The notes under the pieces were generated by a model. The model was not told where the DNA came from and made no database searches. It saw nothing but the letters and a program-made list of their open reading frames with translations. Of a stretch of DNA of 6,751 bases, positions 1 through 6,751 are shown one piece after another (the first letter of the stretch is position 1; each line of letters starts with the position of its first letter). This DNA is from Allorhizocola sp044869915 (lineage in GTDB: Bacteria; Actinomycetota; Actinomycetes; Mycobacteriales; Micromonosporaceae). The position numbers and the translations under genes are program-made. The stretch lies in NCBI GenBank assembly GCA_044869915.1, contig JBIOYB010000404.1:1-6751 (forward strand). Direction: 5' to 3'.

Positions 1-861
1 AAGCGCCTGCGCACCAATTCCGCCGCGATCGTGGGCGCGGTCATCCTCGCGATATTCGTCCTGGTCGCCATCATCGGGCCGCTTTTCGTGCCCTACGCGC
101 CAAAGGACACCAGCTGGATCACCGAGGTCAGCGTCGCGCGCAACATCATCCCCGGGCCGTCGGCCGCGCACTGGCTGGGTCTGGACCACAACGGGCGCGA
201 CGAGTTCAGCCGCATGGTCGTGGGTGCGCAAAAGACACTGCTCGTGGGCATCGTCGCCACCGCCATCGGGCTGGTGTTCGGCTGCCTGCTCGGCGGGCTG
301 TCCGGCGCGGCATATGGCCTGGGCGGCAGGCGCGGCCGCCGGCTCGACAACGTCCTGATGCGCTTCGTCGACATGTTGCTCGCGATGCCGGGCCTGCTGC
401 TCGCGGTGAGCATCGTCGCCATCCTCGGGCCGAGCCTGCTGACCGTGATGATCGCGGTGGGCGTGGTGGCCGTGCCGACGTTCGCCCGGCTGCTGCGCGG
501 TTCGATGATCGCGCAGTCCAACGCGGAATACGTCACCGCTGCCACGTCGCTCGGCGTGTCCCGGCCAAAGATCGCGCTCGGGCACGTGCTGCCCAACTCG
601 CTGGCCCCGGTGATCGTGCAGGCGACGCTGACCCTGGCCACCGCGATCATCGAGGCGGCCGGCCTGTCGTTCCTCGGCCTGGGCACGCCCGACCCGTCGG
701 AGCCGGAGTGGGGCACGATGCTCAACGACGCGCTGCAGACCTTCGAGTATGCGCCGCGCCTCGCGGCCTTCCCTGCGCTGGGCATCATCATCACCGCGCT
801 CGGGTTCACGCTTTTGGGCGAAGCGCTGCGCGAGGCCCTCGATCCGAAACTGCGGAAGTGA
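1..861 (+). CDS. ABC transporter permease, OppC/DppC type (5' end missing)
   Basis: Inner-membrane permease of a peptide or nickel-type ABC importer; it forms half of the translocation channel with an OppB/DppB-type partner expected upstream. The reading frame is open from base 1 (K-R-L-R-T-N-S before the first hydrophobic helix), as in OppC N-termini, so the true start lies left of the window. The segment LGLDHNGRDEFSR at about 172-210 is the family signature before the core domain. Hydrophobic segments lie near codons for bases 25-90, 235-305, 370-485, 595-680 and 760-825. The EAA coupling loop that docks on the ATPases runs from about 526 to 600 (E-Y-V-T-A-A...L-G-V...H-V-L-P-N). It ends in TGA at 859-861, 12 bases before the next gene, so it is in one operon. 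Family assignment is firm; the substrate is not readable from this subunit. Confidence 0.95.
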   Translation, partial: KRLRTNSAAIVGAVILAIFVLVAIIGPLFVPYAPKDTSWITEVSVARNIIPGPSAAHWLGLDHNGRDEFSRMVVGAQKTLLVGIVATAIGLVFGCLLGGLSGAAYGLGGRRGRRLDNVLMRFVDMLLAMPGLLLAVSIVAILGPSLLTVMIAVGVVAVPTFARLLRGSMIAQSNAEYVTAATSLGVSRPKIALGHVLPNSLAPVIVQATLTLATAIIEAAGLSFLGLGTPDPSEPEWGTMLNDALQTFEYAPRLAAFPALGIIITALGFTLLGEALREALDPKLRK

Positions 862-866
862 GGGGG
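861..866 (+). promoter_or_regulatory. Ribosome binding site of the first ATPase gene
   Basis: The purine run AGGGGG overlaps the last base of the permease stop codon and lies 7 bases before the ATG at 874. It supports that start and suggests translational re-initiation after the permease. Confidence 0.6.
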
Positions 867-873
867 CCCACGC

Positions 874-1874
<1,001 letters not shown>

Positions 1875-1878
<4 letters not shown>

Positions 1879-2900
1879 CCGCGATCGTGCCCGAGCAGCG
1901 GGCGCCCGAGACGACTCCGGCGCTGGTGGAGGTCAAGGACCTCAAGGTGCACTTCCCGATCACCAAGGGTGTCCTGTTCGATCGCGTGGTCGGGCACGTC
2001 AAAGCCGTTGACGGGGTGTCGTTTTCGATCCAGGAGGGGCAGACCTACGGTCTCGTGGGCGAGTCGGGCTGCGGCAAGTCGACGCTGGGCCGGGCGCTGC
2101 TGCAGCTGACCCCGCCGACGGCCGGCACCGTCCACTTCGGAGGCGTCGACCTGTCCTCGCTGACCCGAGAACAGCTTCGGCTCCAGCGCAAGCGGATGCA
2201 GATGATTTTCCAGGATCCGATGTCCAGTTTGGACCCCCGGCAAAACGTCGAGTCCATCCTGTCGGAAGGCCTGAAGGCGCACGGCATCGGGGCCAATCGC
2301 GACGAGCGGCGGGAGCTGATCAGCAAGACGCTCGACGAGGTCGGCCTGCCGCGGTGGGCGCTTTCCCGCTATCCGCATGAGTTTTCGGGCGGGCAGCGGC
2401 AGCGCATCGGCATCGCGCGGGCGCTGGTGCTCAGCCCCGACCTGATGGTGGCCGACGAGCCGGTGTCGGCGCTCGACGTGTCGATCCAGGCGCAGGTGAT
2501 CAACCTGCTGGACGAGCTGCAGACGTCGCTCAACCTGACCTACCTGGTGATCGCGCACGACCTCGCGGTGGTGCGGCACATCTCCGACGTCGTGGGCGTG
2601 ATGTATTTGGGCGCGCTGGTCGAGGAGGCGCAAAGCGACGACCTCTACCGCAAGCCGCTGCACCCCTACACCAAGGCGCTGATGTCGGCGGTGCCCGTGC
2701 CCGACCCCGTGATCGAGGCGAGCCGCGAGCGGATCCTGCTCAAGGGCGACCTGCCGTCGCCGGCCAACCCGCCGTCGGGCTGCCGGTTCCGCACGCGCTG
2801 CCCGTGGGCACGGGAGCGGTGCGCGCAGGAGCGGCCCGAGCTGCGCCTCATCGACGGGCACAAGGTCGCCTGCCATTTCGCCGAGGAACTGGCGGCATAG
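1875..2900 (+). CDS. ABC transporter ATP-binding protein, OppF/DppF type
   Basis: Second ATPase of the importer, 341 residues, cytoplasmic. The start is the ATG at 1875, which overlaps the previous TGA as ATGA and has GGAG at 1866-1869; the open frame runs further left but only as an out-of-frame shadow of the preceding gene. Motifs: Walker A GESGCGKST at 62-70, Q113 in FQDP, signature FSGGQRQ at 170-176, Walker B LMVADEP at 190-196 with E195, D-loop SALD at 198-201 and H228. The stretch LTREQLRLQRKRMQMIFQD and the FPITKG start near 27-32 are typical of OppF rather than OppD. The C-terminal domain (HPYTKALM, then LPSPANPPSGC) has cysteines C303, C309, C316 and C333, spaced x5, x6, x16, nearly as in the partner. 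It is the last gene of the operon; the next 170 bases are non-coding. Confidence 0.96.
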
Positions 2901-2926
2901 TTTTGCTCCTGCTAAAGCAAGTCGCG

Positions 2927-3014
2927 GCGGATCGCCCTTGAGGGCGGCGTTCTAACCTTGGTCCTGGTCGCAAGCGGCCAGGACCACAAACGCCGCCGCT
3001 GCGCGGCGATCCGC
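2927..3014. repeat. Nested three-part inverted repeat (long imperfect hairpin)
   Basis: Three pairs of complementary arms share nearly one centre (about 2970-2973). Outer pair: GCGGATCGCC 2927-2936 and GGCGATCCGC 3005-3014, 10 of 10. Middle pair: GGCGGCGTT 2943-2951 and AACGCCGCC 2989-2997, 9 of 9. Inner pair: GGTCCTGGTCGC 2960-2971 and GCGGCCAGGACC 2974-2985, complementary with one G-T wobble. The unpaired stretches between them are 6/7 and 8/3 bases. As RNA or single-stranded DNA this folds into one long stem with two internal loops. It may end the importer transcript, regulate the sigma unit, or be a short mobile or REP-like repeat; the sequence alone does not decide. Confidence 0.85.
2960..2985 (+). 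terminator. Possible hairpin terminator without U-tract
   Basis: The inner arms form an 11-bp stem with a CAAG loop, 60 bases after the importer stop codon. No T-run follows on either strand, so it is not a classic intrinsic terminator. Actinobacteria are often proposed to use U-less hairpins, and the position suits the end of the operon. The role is inferred. Confidence 0.3.
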
Positions 3015-3070
3015 GAGCCCATTAGTCGATCTTTGGCAACCATCCGGCGGCCCCGGATTGTTGATGAGCC

Positions 3071-3550
3071 GTGGACGATTTCGACGCCTACGTCGTGACG
3101 GCCTGGCCGCGCCTGCTGCGCTCGGCCTGGCTGCTCACAGGGGACTGGCATCGCGCGGAAGATCTTGTGCAAACGGTGCTCACACGGGCCTATGGCAGGT
3201 GGCCGCGGATCAAAGACAACGCGCCCGACGCCTATCTGCGCGCCATGCTGGCCACAACCTTTCTGACCTGGTGGCGCCGGCGATGGCGGGCCGAGACCCC
3301 GACCGAGCGGCTGCCCGAACCGGCCGCACCCGACGAGTCGGACCGGATCGAGCTGCAGCGCGTCGTGCGTGCGGCGATCCTCGCGCTGCCGCATCAGCAG
3401 CGGGCCGTGCTGATGCTGCGCTTCCACGCCGACCTGACCGAGGCGGCGACGGCCGAGGCGCTCGGGCTCAGCGTCGGCACGGTGAAGTCTTATACGGCAA
3501 GGGCTTTGACGGCTATGCGCGGCCTGTTGCGCGAGGGGGTGGAGTCGTGA
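3071..3550 (+). CDS. SigE-family ECF RNA polymerase sigma factor
   Basis: Alternative sigma factor that directs RNA polymerase to its own promoter set. The 159 residues fit the compact two-domain form. Region 2 spans about 1-73, with the core-binding helix around RAEDLVQTVLTRAYGRW (28-44) and the -10 recognition part ending in a basic, Trp-rich block, FLTWWRRRWR (64-73). A short Pro-rich linker follows (76-88). Region 4 covers about 95-153, starting at ILALPHQQRAVLMLRF; its helix-turn-helix is TEAATAEALGLSVGTVKSYTARA (123-145). The GTG at 3071 is the first start after an in-frame TGA at 3062; its ribosome binding site is weak, so it may be leaderless or poorly translated. The stop overlaps the next gene by GTGA. 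Target genes and the inducing signal are unknown; autoregulation is common in this class but not shown here. Confidence 0.93.
   Translation: MDDFDAYVVTAWPRLLRSAWLLTGDWHRAEDLVQTVLTRAYGRWPRIKDNAPDAYLRAMLATTFLTWWRRRWRAETPTERLPEPAAPDESDRIELQRVVRAAILALPHQQRAVLMLRFHADLTEAATAEALGLSVGTVKSYTARALTAMRGLLREGVES
3533..3539 (+). promoter_or_regulatory. Ribosome binding site of the membrane-protein gene
   Basis: GAGGGGG lies 7 bases before the GTG at 3547, inside the end of the sigma factor gene. It decides the start of the downstream gene, whose open frame runs left to 3058 only as an out-of-frame shadow. Confidence 0.6.
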
Positions 3551-4389
3551 GTGACCGGTTGGTGCGCGAATTGCTGGCGGAGGCGACGCGCGATATCCCG
3601 GCGGAGGTGCTGCGCCCGCCGTTGGTGCAGATCCGCGGGCGGGCCTCGCGCCGCAGGATCATTTGGCCGATAAGCATTTCCGGTGGGCTGGCCGCGCTCG
3701 TGGCGGCGTCCGCGCTGACGCTTACGACGACCGGGGCGGGTCCGGAGCCCGTGCAGCCGATCCTGACCCACGCGTGGTCGCATGCCTATGCTGCCGATGG
3801 CGGCCGGTCGTTGACCATCTATCTGCACAGTCCCAGCCGGTGCGAGACGCTACAGGATCCACACGCGACGGTCAGCGAGTCGGACGAGGCGGTGACGGTG
3901 ACCGTGACCGGCGAGGTCGTGCGGGTCGACGACTGCTCCAGCGCATCCTCCCCGATCGCGACGGTGCGGCTCGGCCGGCCGTTGGGCGGGCGCGTCCTGC
4001 GCGATGGCGCCCGCGACGCGGACCGGCCGGTCTTCCGGGAGGAGCAGGTGCCTGTGATTCCACCGGACGGCGGCTGGCGGCCGGTGCGCTGGGGCCAGCG
4101 GCATCTAGAGGGGGACCCGCCGCGTTGGCATGCCTCGTTCACCAAACCGGGCGGGCCGGATGTATCGATCGACGCCTACGTGAAGGGATCGGAGCGGCCG
4201 ATGAGCCCCGCGATCGGCACGATCCGGCTCGGGTCGCGGGAACGCAACCTGCATCCGACCGGCGACACGTTCCGGCTGAGCTGGGACGACGGGCCGGTCA
4301 TCTATGTGTTGACGCTCGAGCCCTCGGAGGGTGAGGAAATCACCGAGGCACAGTTTCGAGAGGTGGTAGGCACGTTCGCTTGGCCGTGA
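3547..4389 (+). CDS. Sigma-factor-linked single-pass membrane protein, unknown function
   Basis: I do not recognise a named family. The 280-residue product has a cytoplasmic N-terminus of about 37 residues (start VSDRLVRELLAEA), a basic stop RRR at 35-37, one membrane helix at about 38-59 and an extracytoplasmic part of about 220 residues. Cysteines C99 and C130 in that part could form a disulfide; between them lies a Val/Thr-rich beta stretch, and a strand motif RLGRPLGGRVL follows. It overlaps the sigma gene by GTGA, so the two are translated together. Such membrane partners of SigE-type sigma factors are common in actinobacteria and are often assumed to sense stress or restrain the sigma factor. 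No HxxxCxxC zinc anti-sigma motif is present, so an anti-sigma role is only an inference. It could instead be a sigma-controlled envelope protein. Confidence 0.88.
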   Translation: MSDRLVRELLAEATRDIPAEVLRPPLVQIRGRASRRRIIWPISISGGLAALVAASALTLTTTGAGPEPVQPILTHAWSHAYAADGGRSLTIYLHSPSRCETLQDPHATVSESDEAVTVTVTGEVVRVDDCSSASSPIATVRLGRPLGGRVLRDGARDADRPVFREEQVPVIPPDGGWRPVRWGQRHLEGDPPRWHASFTKPGGPDVSIDAYVKGSERPMSPAIGTIRLGSRERNLHPTGDTFRLSWDDGPVIYVLTLEPSEGEEITEAQFREVVGTFAWP

Positions 4390-4409
4390 CGGCGTTTGGC
4401 TTTCTCGAC

Positions 4410-4418
4410 AGGTGGGAA
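4410..4418 (+). promoter_or_regulatory. Ribosome binding site of the aldehyde dehydrogenase remnant
   Basis: AGGTGGGAA lies 9 bases before GTG 4428 (3 bases before the alternative TTG 4422). It indicates that the remnant keeps its original translation start. Confidence 0.4.
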
Positions 4419-4427
4419 CTCTTGCCG

Positions 4428-4604
4428 GTGTACGAGGTCGAGCACCCGATCGGCGGGCAAGGGACTTCAGGCTCGGACACCGGGGCGATCGAGGTGCTGA
4501 ATCCGGCCACGGACGAGCCGACCAGGGCCCCGATCGCCGGCGCCGAAGAGGTCGGCGCTGCGATCGCGGGTGCCAGGGTGGCCGCCGAGGGCTGGAGCCG
4601 CTAG
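4428..4604 (+). pseudogene. Aldehyde dehydrogenase, N-terminal fragment only
   Basis: The 58 residues start VYEVEHPIGGQ and continue IEVLNPATDEP...AGAEEVGAAIAGARVAAEGWSR. This is the N-terminal strand and first helix of the NAD(P)-dependent aldehyde dehydrogenase family (compare the usual pattern I-x-G-x...V-x-NPATGE...A-x-x-V-D-x-A-V-x-A-A-R-x-A-F-x-x-W). The family is about 450-500 residues long, so nearly 90% is missing, including the nucleotide-binding region and the catalytic Cys and Glu. The frame ends at TAG 4602-4604, directly where the convergent gene ends, and the other two forward frames beyond it show no dehydrogenase continuation. Start choice: GTG 4428 fits the family and the ribosome binding site; TTG 4422, GTG 4386 and TTG 4380 are also in frame. 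Most likely a leftover of deletion or insertion; a functional peptide is improbable. Confidence 0.75.
4601..4604. other. CTAG palindrome holding stop codons of two convergent frames
   Basis: TAG 4602-4604 ends the + strand aldehyde dehydrogenase fragment. TAG read on the - strand over 4603-4601 ends the 76-residue gene. The two stops overlap by two bases, leaving no space for a terminator between the convergent frames. Confidence 0.85.
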
Positions 4605-4831
4605 CCGAATCGGTTGATTAGCTGCCGCTCCGCCTCTTCGAGCTTGGCCGGGTCGTCGACCTTGACGGTGGCGTCGGTCACCCTGTACCACTCGTCGGCG
4701 CCCTTGTATTGCACGCGCAGCAAGACCTCGCAGTCGCCCACGATCTCCGTGGCCAGGGTGAGCTCGCCGGTGACCGCGCCGACCTCGTCGGTCATGACCC
4801 CTCCGGCCGGGGCGATGATGTCCTTCGTCAT
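4601..4831 (-). CDS. Small conserved-looking protein of unknown function, 76 residues
   Basis: Not recognised. The product starts MTKDIIAPAGGVMTDEVGA, is acidic, has no signal peptide or membrane helix, and has one cysteine (C34). The middle looks beta-rich (GELTLATEIVGDCEVLLRV, then QYKGADEWYRV), followed by an amphipathic C-terminal helix (DPAKLEEAERQLINRF). The start is the ATG at 4831, which shares its A with the TGA of the nuclease gene upstream, a sign of translational coupling; an ATG at 4840 would add three residues, and the open frame reaches further to 4918. Its TAG lies in the CTAG palindrome shared with the aldehyde dehydrogenase remnant. Being coupled to a secreted nuclease, it might be a partner, but no immunity or chaperone family is visible. 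The C-terminus may have been altered by the nearby breakpoint. Confidence 0.75.
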   Translation of the reverse strand: MTKDIIAPAGGVMTDEVGAVTGELTLATEIVGDCEVLLRVQYKGADEWYRVTDATVKVDDPAKLEEAERQLINRFG

Positions 4832-5454
4832 CACACGCATGTACCCAGCATGGAGGTCAGTGCACGCTTTTCGTCGGCCGTAATCGTGAGTTTCCAGTAG
4901 CTCTTCACCGTGATCCACTGCTGAGCGTATTGGCAGTAGTACTCAGTGTTTGGTGGCTTCCACTGCGCCGGGTTTTGGTCACCCTTGGACCGGTTGCTCG
5001 ACGCGGTCACGGCGAACAGCTGCGGCCGCTCCAGATCGTTGGCGAAATCGCCCCGCTTCTGGTCATCCCACGCGTCCGCCCCCGACCGCCACGCGTTGGC
5101 CAGCGGCACCATGTGATCGATATCCACGTCGGCCGGGTCCTTGACCGTCACCTTGTCGTACACACTGAACCACTCGCCGCCGGTCACGTTGCACCCGGTC
5201 TTTTTCACGTTTTTGCCATCGCGCGCCAGCACGGTGTCGCGCACGTCGCAATTGGACCCGGCGCTGCGCCAATGCGGGAAGCGGTCGCGGCTGTAGCCGG
5301 TCATCGGGCGCTCGGTGGTCACCTTGAGCGAATCCAGCGCGGCCGTGTAGTCGCCGGAGGCCTGCGCGGGCGGCTTGGTCGCGACGGGAGTCTCGGAACA
5401 CGCCCCGAGGAGCGCCGCGATCAGGAGAATGGGAAGGATACGAGGGGAGGGCAC
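4831..5454 (-). CDS. Secreted HNH nuclease lipoprotein (DUF1524/GmrSD C-terminal-like)
   Basis: Predicted exported nuclease of the HNH family seen in many actinobacteria. With start GTG 5454 it has 207 residues: a lipoprotein signal VPSPRILPILLIAALLGA with lipidated C19 (LLGAC), a linker to about 35, then the nuclease domain. Family marks are YSRDRFPHW (54-62), the metal/His motif DIDHMVPL at 111-118 with H114 as likely catalytic base, AWRSGA (121-126), FANDL (137-141), and NRSKGDQNPAQW (154-165) with the conserved Asn and Lys. C69/C88 and C174/C206 could make two disulfides, fitting an extracytoplasmic site. An alternative start, GTG 5472, adds six residues (incl. a Glu in the signal) but has a better ribosome binding site (GGAG, plus-strand 5479-5482). 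The 3' end is coupled to the 76-residue gene. Role (nutrient DNA/RNA use, DNA uptake, competition) is not known. Confidence 0.88.
   Translation of the reverse strand: MPSPRILPILLIAALLGACSETPVATKPPAQASGDYTAALDSLKVTTERPMTGYSRDRFPHWRSAGSNCDVRDTVLARDGKNVKKTGCNVTGGEWFSVYDKVTVKDPADVDIDHMVPLANAWRSGADAWDDQKRGDFANDLERPQLFAVTASSNRSKGDQNPAQWKPPNTEYYCQYAQQWITVKSYWKLTITADEKRALTSMLGTCV
5443..5451 (+). promoter_or_regulatory. Ribosome binding site of the efflux pump gene
   Basis: AGGGGAGGG, with GGAGG ending 5 bases before GTG 5456, is the strongest ribosome binding site in the window. It fixes the pump's start and lies inside codons 2-5 of the divergent nuclease gene. Confidence 0.75.
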
Positions 5455-5455
5455 A

Positions 5456-6751
5456 GTGGATTCTAGGCTCACACTCGGCTCCGGACGCGGTCGCGGCACG
5501 CTGGCCGCCACGGTTTTGGCATCCGGGATGGCCTTTCTGGACTCCACAGTGGTCAACGTCGCCCTGCCCGCGCTGGGACGGGAGCTGGACGCGAGCCTGG
5601 CCCAGCTGCAGTGGGTGGTGAATGGATACACCCTGACCCTGGCCGCGTTTGTGCTGCTGGGCGGCGCATTGGGGGACCGTTACGGCCGCCGGCGGGTGTT
5701 CCTGATCGGGATCGTGTGGTTCACGCTCGCGTCCGTCGCGTGTGGATTCGCGTCGGACCCGGGGGTCCTGATCGCGGCCCGGATCGTGCAGGGCATGGGT
5801 GCGGCATTGCTCACACCCGGGTCGCTCGCCATCATCCAGGCTTCGTTCGACCCGGAGCAGCGGGGCAAGGCGATCGGGGCGTGGTCGGGCCTGTCCGGTG
5901 TGACCACGGCCGTCGGGCCGTTCGTGGGCGGGCTGCTGATCGACGTCGCCAGCTGGCGCTGGATCTTCTGGATGAATGTGCCGCTGGCGCTGGTCGCGCT
6001 GTGGTTCGGCCTGCGCTGTGTGCCGGAGAGCCGTTCCGGTGAGCAGGGACGGTTCGATATCGCGGGGGCGCTGCTCGGTGCGCTCGCGCTGGCGGGGCTG
6101 ACGTATGGGCTGATCGAGCCGCGCGGCTGGTGGGCACTGGCCGTCGCCGGGGTCGCGGCGGTGGCGTTCGTGCTGGTGGAGCGGGTGCGCGGGGAACGAG
6201 CCATGATGCCGCTGCACCTGTTCTCGAGCCGGATGTTCAGCGGGCTCAACGTGTACACGATCATCGTTTATGGAGCGTTTGGCGGGCTGTTCTTCCTCCT
6301 GGTGATCTATCTGCAGAACGGGCTCGGATATTCGGCCCTCGCGGCGGGCGCGGCGACCGTGCCGATCACGTTGCTGCTGTTGGTGCTTTCGCCCTGGTCC
6401 GGTGCGCTGGCGACAAAGATCGGGCCCATGCCGCAGCTCGTGGCCGGGCCGCTGCTGTGCGCGGCCGGCGCGCTGCTGCTGCGCAACGCGGGCGACGACT
6501 ACGTGACGTCCGTGCTGCCGGGCGTGCTCGTGTTCGGCATCGGGCTGGCCTCGCTGGTGGCACCGCTGACCGCGGCCGTGCTCGGTGCGGTCGACGACCA
6601 TTACGCGGGCGTGGCGAGCGGCATCAGCAACGCCGCGGCCCGCGGCGGCTCGATGATCGCGGTGGCGGCGCTGCCGCTGATGGTGGGACTGTCCGGGTCG
6701 GAGTATGCCGACCCGGCGGCCCTGACACCCGCATACACACAAGCGAGCCTT
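5456..6751 (+). CDS. MFS drug efflux transporter, DHA2 (EmrB/QacA) type, 3' end missing
   Basis: Inner-membrane proton-driven exporter. The frame starts at GTG 5456 and stays open to the right edge (432 codons), so perhaps 40-100 residues are missing. Motifs: D1 LDSTVVNVALP at 28-38, diagnostic of 14-helix DHA2 pumps; motif A GALGDRYGRRR at 70-80 in the first cytoplasmic loop; motif B RIVQGMGAALLTPGS at 109-123; motif C ending AVGPFVGG at 152-159; then WRWIFWMNVP, usual for DHA2. Long hydrophobic helices continue to the end. Substrate cannot be told; relatives export antibiotics, dyes or lipids. A strong ribosome binding site at 5443-5451 sets the start. The nuclease gene begins one base away on the other strand, so the promoter must lie inside that gene. 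No regulator gene is visible beside it within the window. Confidence 0.94.
   Translation, partial: MDSRLTLGSGRGRGTLAATVLASGMAFLDSTVVNVALPALGRELDASLAQLQWVVNGYTLTLAAFVLLGGALGDRYGRRRVFLIGIVWFTLASVACGFASDPGVLIAARIVQGMGAALLTPGSLAIIQASFDPEQRGKAIGAWSGLSGVTTAVGPFVGGLLIDVASWRWIFWMNVPLALVALWFGLRCVPESRSGEQGRFDIAGALLGALALAGLTYGLIEPRGWWALAVAGVAAVAFVLVERVRGERAMMPLHLFSSRMFSGLNVYTIIVYGAFGGLFFLLVIYLQNGLGYSALAAGAATVPITLLLLVLSPWSGALATKIGPMPQLVAGPLLCAAGALLLRNAGDDYVTSVLPGVLVFGIGLASLVAPLTAAVLGAVDDHYAGVASGISNAAARGGSMIAVAALPLMVGLSGSEYADPAALTPAYTQASL
5479..5482 (-). promoter_or_regulatory. Possible ribosome binding site for a longer nuclease start
   Basis: GGAG on the minus strand lies 6 bases before GTG 5472. If used, the nuclease gene would start inside the efflux pump gene and overlap it head-to-head by 17 bases. 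GTG 5454 has no comparable site. Confidence 0.4.

Larger units (their letters stand above)
2901..3070. other. Non-coding spacer between importer operon and sigma factor gene
   Basis: No convincing gene on either strand. It begins directly after the TAG of the second ATPase and ends at the GTG of the sigma factor. Its centre is a strongly palindromic block (2927-3014), listed separately. A weak 5-bp hairpin (TTGCT 2903-2907 with AGCAA 2916-2920) precedes it. A promoter for the sigma unit is expected here, most likely in 3015-3060, but I could not find a clear -35/-10 pair. Confidence 0.8.

Noticed and set aside
3035..3060. GGCAAC followed by CGGAT as an autoregulated ECF promoter before the sigma gene
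   Set aside because: It differs from the common GGAAC-N16-17-CGTT pattern in both boxes and in spacing.
3058..4389. A 443-residue reading of the membrane-protein gene starting at 3058
   Set aside because: The first 163 residues are an out-of-frame reading of the sigma factor. GTG 3547 with its ribosome binding site is the real start, so this is not a fusion.
5528..5556. Minus-strand TTGACC (5551-5556) as a -35 box for the nuclease gene
   Set aside because: At 17-18 bases spacing the -10 position reads GGCCAT/GCCATC, which is not a usable -10 match.
5063..6742. A 559-codon minus-strand open frame across the efflux pump
   Set aside because: The + strand frame shows all DHA2 motifs. The minus frame gives an Arg/Gln/His-rich sequence without domain signals and also overlaps the nuclease out of frame.

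Overview
The window is GC-rich throughout, uses GTG starts freely, and packs genes with 1-4 base overlaps. This points to a high-GC actinobacterium. Protein style (a SigE-type ECF sigma factor coupled to a membrane protein, a secreted HNH lipoprotein, a DHA2 efflux pump) fits the Mycobacteriales, but the genus cannot be fixed from sequence alone.

Left part (1-2900, + strand): the 3' half of an oligopeptide/dipeptide/nickel-type ABC importer operon. In order it holds an OppC/DppC-type permease (5' end outside the window), an OppD/DppD-type ATPase and an OppF/DppF-type ATPase. They are joined by a 12-base gap and then an ATGA overlap, so they are almost certainly co-transcribed. The binding protein and the OppB/DppB-type permease are expected upstream. 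Both ATPases end in the peptide-importer C-terminal domain with the same four-cysteine pattern, which suggests an iron-sulfur cluster in each.

Spacer (2901-3070): no gene. It holds an 88-base nested inverted repeat (2927-3014) made of three stacked complementary arm pairs. It could be an operon-end hairpin, a regulatory RNA fold or a small repeat element.

Middle (3071-4389, + strand): a two-gene unit with a SigE-family ECF sigma factor and, overlapping by GTGA, a single-pass membrane protein with an extracytoplasmic domain. The second gene may control the sigma factor but lacks the zinc anti-sigma motif.

Junction (4390-4604): the first ~58 codons of an aldehyde dehydrogenase gene, with its own ribosome binding site. 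It stops at a TAG that shares a CTAG palindrome with the stop of the convergent gene. This is a gene remnant at a past rearrangement point.

Right part (4601-6751): two coupled minus-strand genes, a secreted HNH-nuclease lipoprotein followed by a 76-residue protein of unknown function. Diverging from them is a DHA2-family (14-helix type) drug efflux pump that runs off the right edge. The two divergent start codons are one base apart, so each gene's upstream signals must lie inside the other.

Nothing seen proves a new system. The best leads are the nested inverted repeat, the aldehyde dehydrogenase breakpoint next to the nuclease unit, and the tight divergent start arrangement.
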